Shown in pieces: positions 63,951 through 64,000 of a DNA stretch of 64,000 nucleotides. Each line of letters starts with the position of its first letter. The first letter of the stretch is position 1. The DNA lies in assembly GCF_004353915.1 (NCBI RefSeq), contig NZ_SMRP01000024.1, positions 1 to 64,000 of the forward strand, in the 5' to 3' direction. The position numbers and the translations under genes are program-made. Under the pieces are notes generated by a model. The model saw nothing but the letters and a program-made list of their open reading frames with translations, was not told where the DNA came from and ran no database searches. Source of the stretch: Paraburkholderia silviterrae (GTDB taxonomy: Bacteria > Pseudomonadota > Gammaproteobacteria > Burkholderiales > Burkholderiaceae).

Positions 63951-64000
63951 CGGAGCACTCCGACAGGCGCGACGCTTGCGGCCGACACCGGCTGTGTTTG
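63947..64000 (-). CDS. C-terminal end of an upstream gene (partial)
   Basis: The last 17 codons of a frame that enters from the right edge read QTQPVSAASVAPVGVLR and stop at a TGA that overlaps the TadE ATG (ATGA). The overlap is typical of the coupled Tad genes, so this is probably the end of another Tad-locus gene, perhaps a TadD-like lipoprotein. Identity cannot be decided from 17 residues. Confidence 0.4.
   Translation of the reverse strand, partial: QTQPVSAASVAPVGVLR

Overview
The window looks like a chromosomal segment of a Gram-negative betaproteobacterium of the order Burkholderiales, most like Paraburkholderia or Caballeronia. The support is high G+C, Burkholderia-type porin and GNAT proteins, a pgaABCD operon, H-NS-like proteins, LysR regulators, and a minus-strand 16S rRNA leader (boxA plus a strong promoter) at the left edge. 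That rRNA operon lies just outside the window. The genus is inferred; no marker gene is inside.

Layout. (1) 0-9 kb is accessory DNA: an rrn promoter, a stand-alone cyclic-phosphate-processing receiver domain, two small secreted proteins, an H-NS-like gene with two decayed relatives, an Lrp/AsnC remnant, dadA with two short-chain dehydrogenases, and a Uma2-like nuclease-fold gene with operator-like repeats. (2) 9.5-30.8 kb is the most striking block. It holds a TonB-dependent receptor, a YejABEF-type peptide ABC importer, a TldD/TldE protease pair, two tandem GNAT acetyltransferases and an RND permease, plus a dedicated TonB-ExbB-ExbD-ExbD energy module with a TPR protein. Two paralogous XRE-cupin regulators bracket the uptake genes. 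I read this as a dedicated system that takes up a peptide-like compound, processes and acetylates it, and exports the product. The ligand is unknown. (3) 31.6-36 kb has a LysR regulator, small secreted or hypothetical proteins, a SnoaL/NTF2-like protein and a general porin.

(4) 36-48.5 kb is a tightly packed minus-strand catabolic cluster: leuC-, leuD- and leuB-like genes, a fused indolepyruvate-type 2-oxoacid ferredoxin oxidoreductase, a fused enoyl-CoA hydratase/3-hydroxyacyl-CoA dehydrogenase, a thiolase, a dienelactone hydrolase and an MFS transporter. A GcvA-like LysR gene lies upstream. There is no leuA-type synthase. The set suggests breakdown of an imported 2-substituted malate-like acid through a 2-oxoacid and an acyl-CoA. 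Two copies of an ~80 bp repeat in the same orientation bracket this cluster. (5) 50.3-60.3 kb has a DUF1330 protein and the operon pgaA-pgaB-pgaC-pgaD-(secreted protein)-glmS for poly-beta-1,6-N-acetylglucosamine. The glmS copy plausibly raises precursor supply. (6) 61-64 kb has two small exported or membrane proteins and the end of a Tad-type pilus locus (TadE, TadG and the tail of another gene).

No tRNA, CRISPR array or intact insertion sequence was seen. Most starts were chosen by Shine-Dalgarno match, family N-terminus or translational coupling; uncertain ones are flagged.
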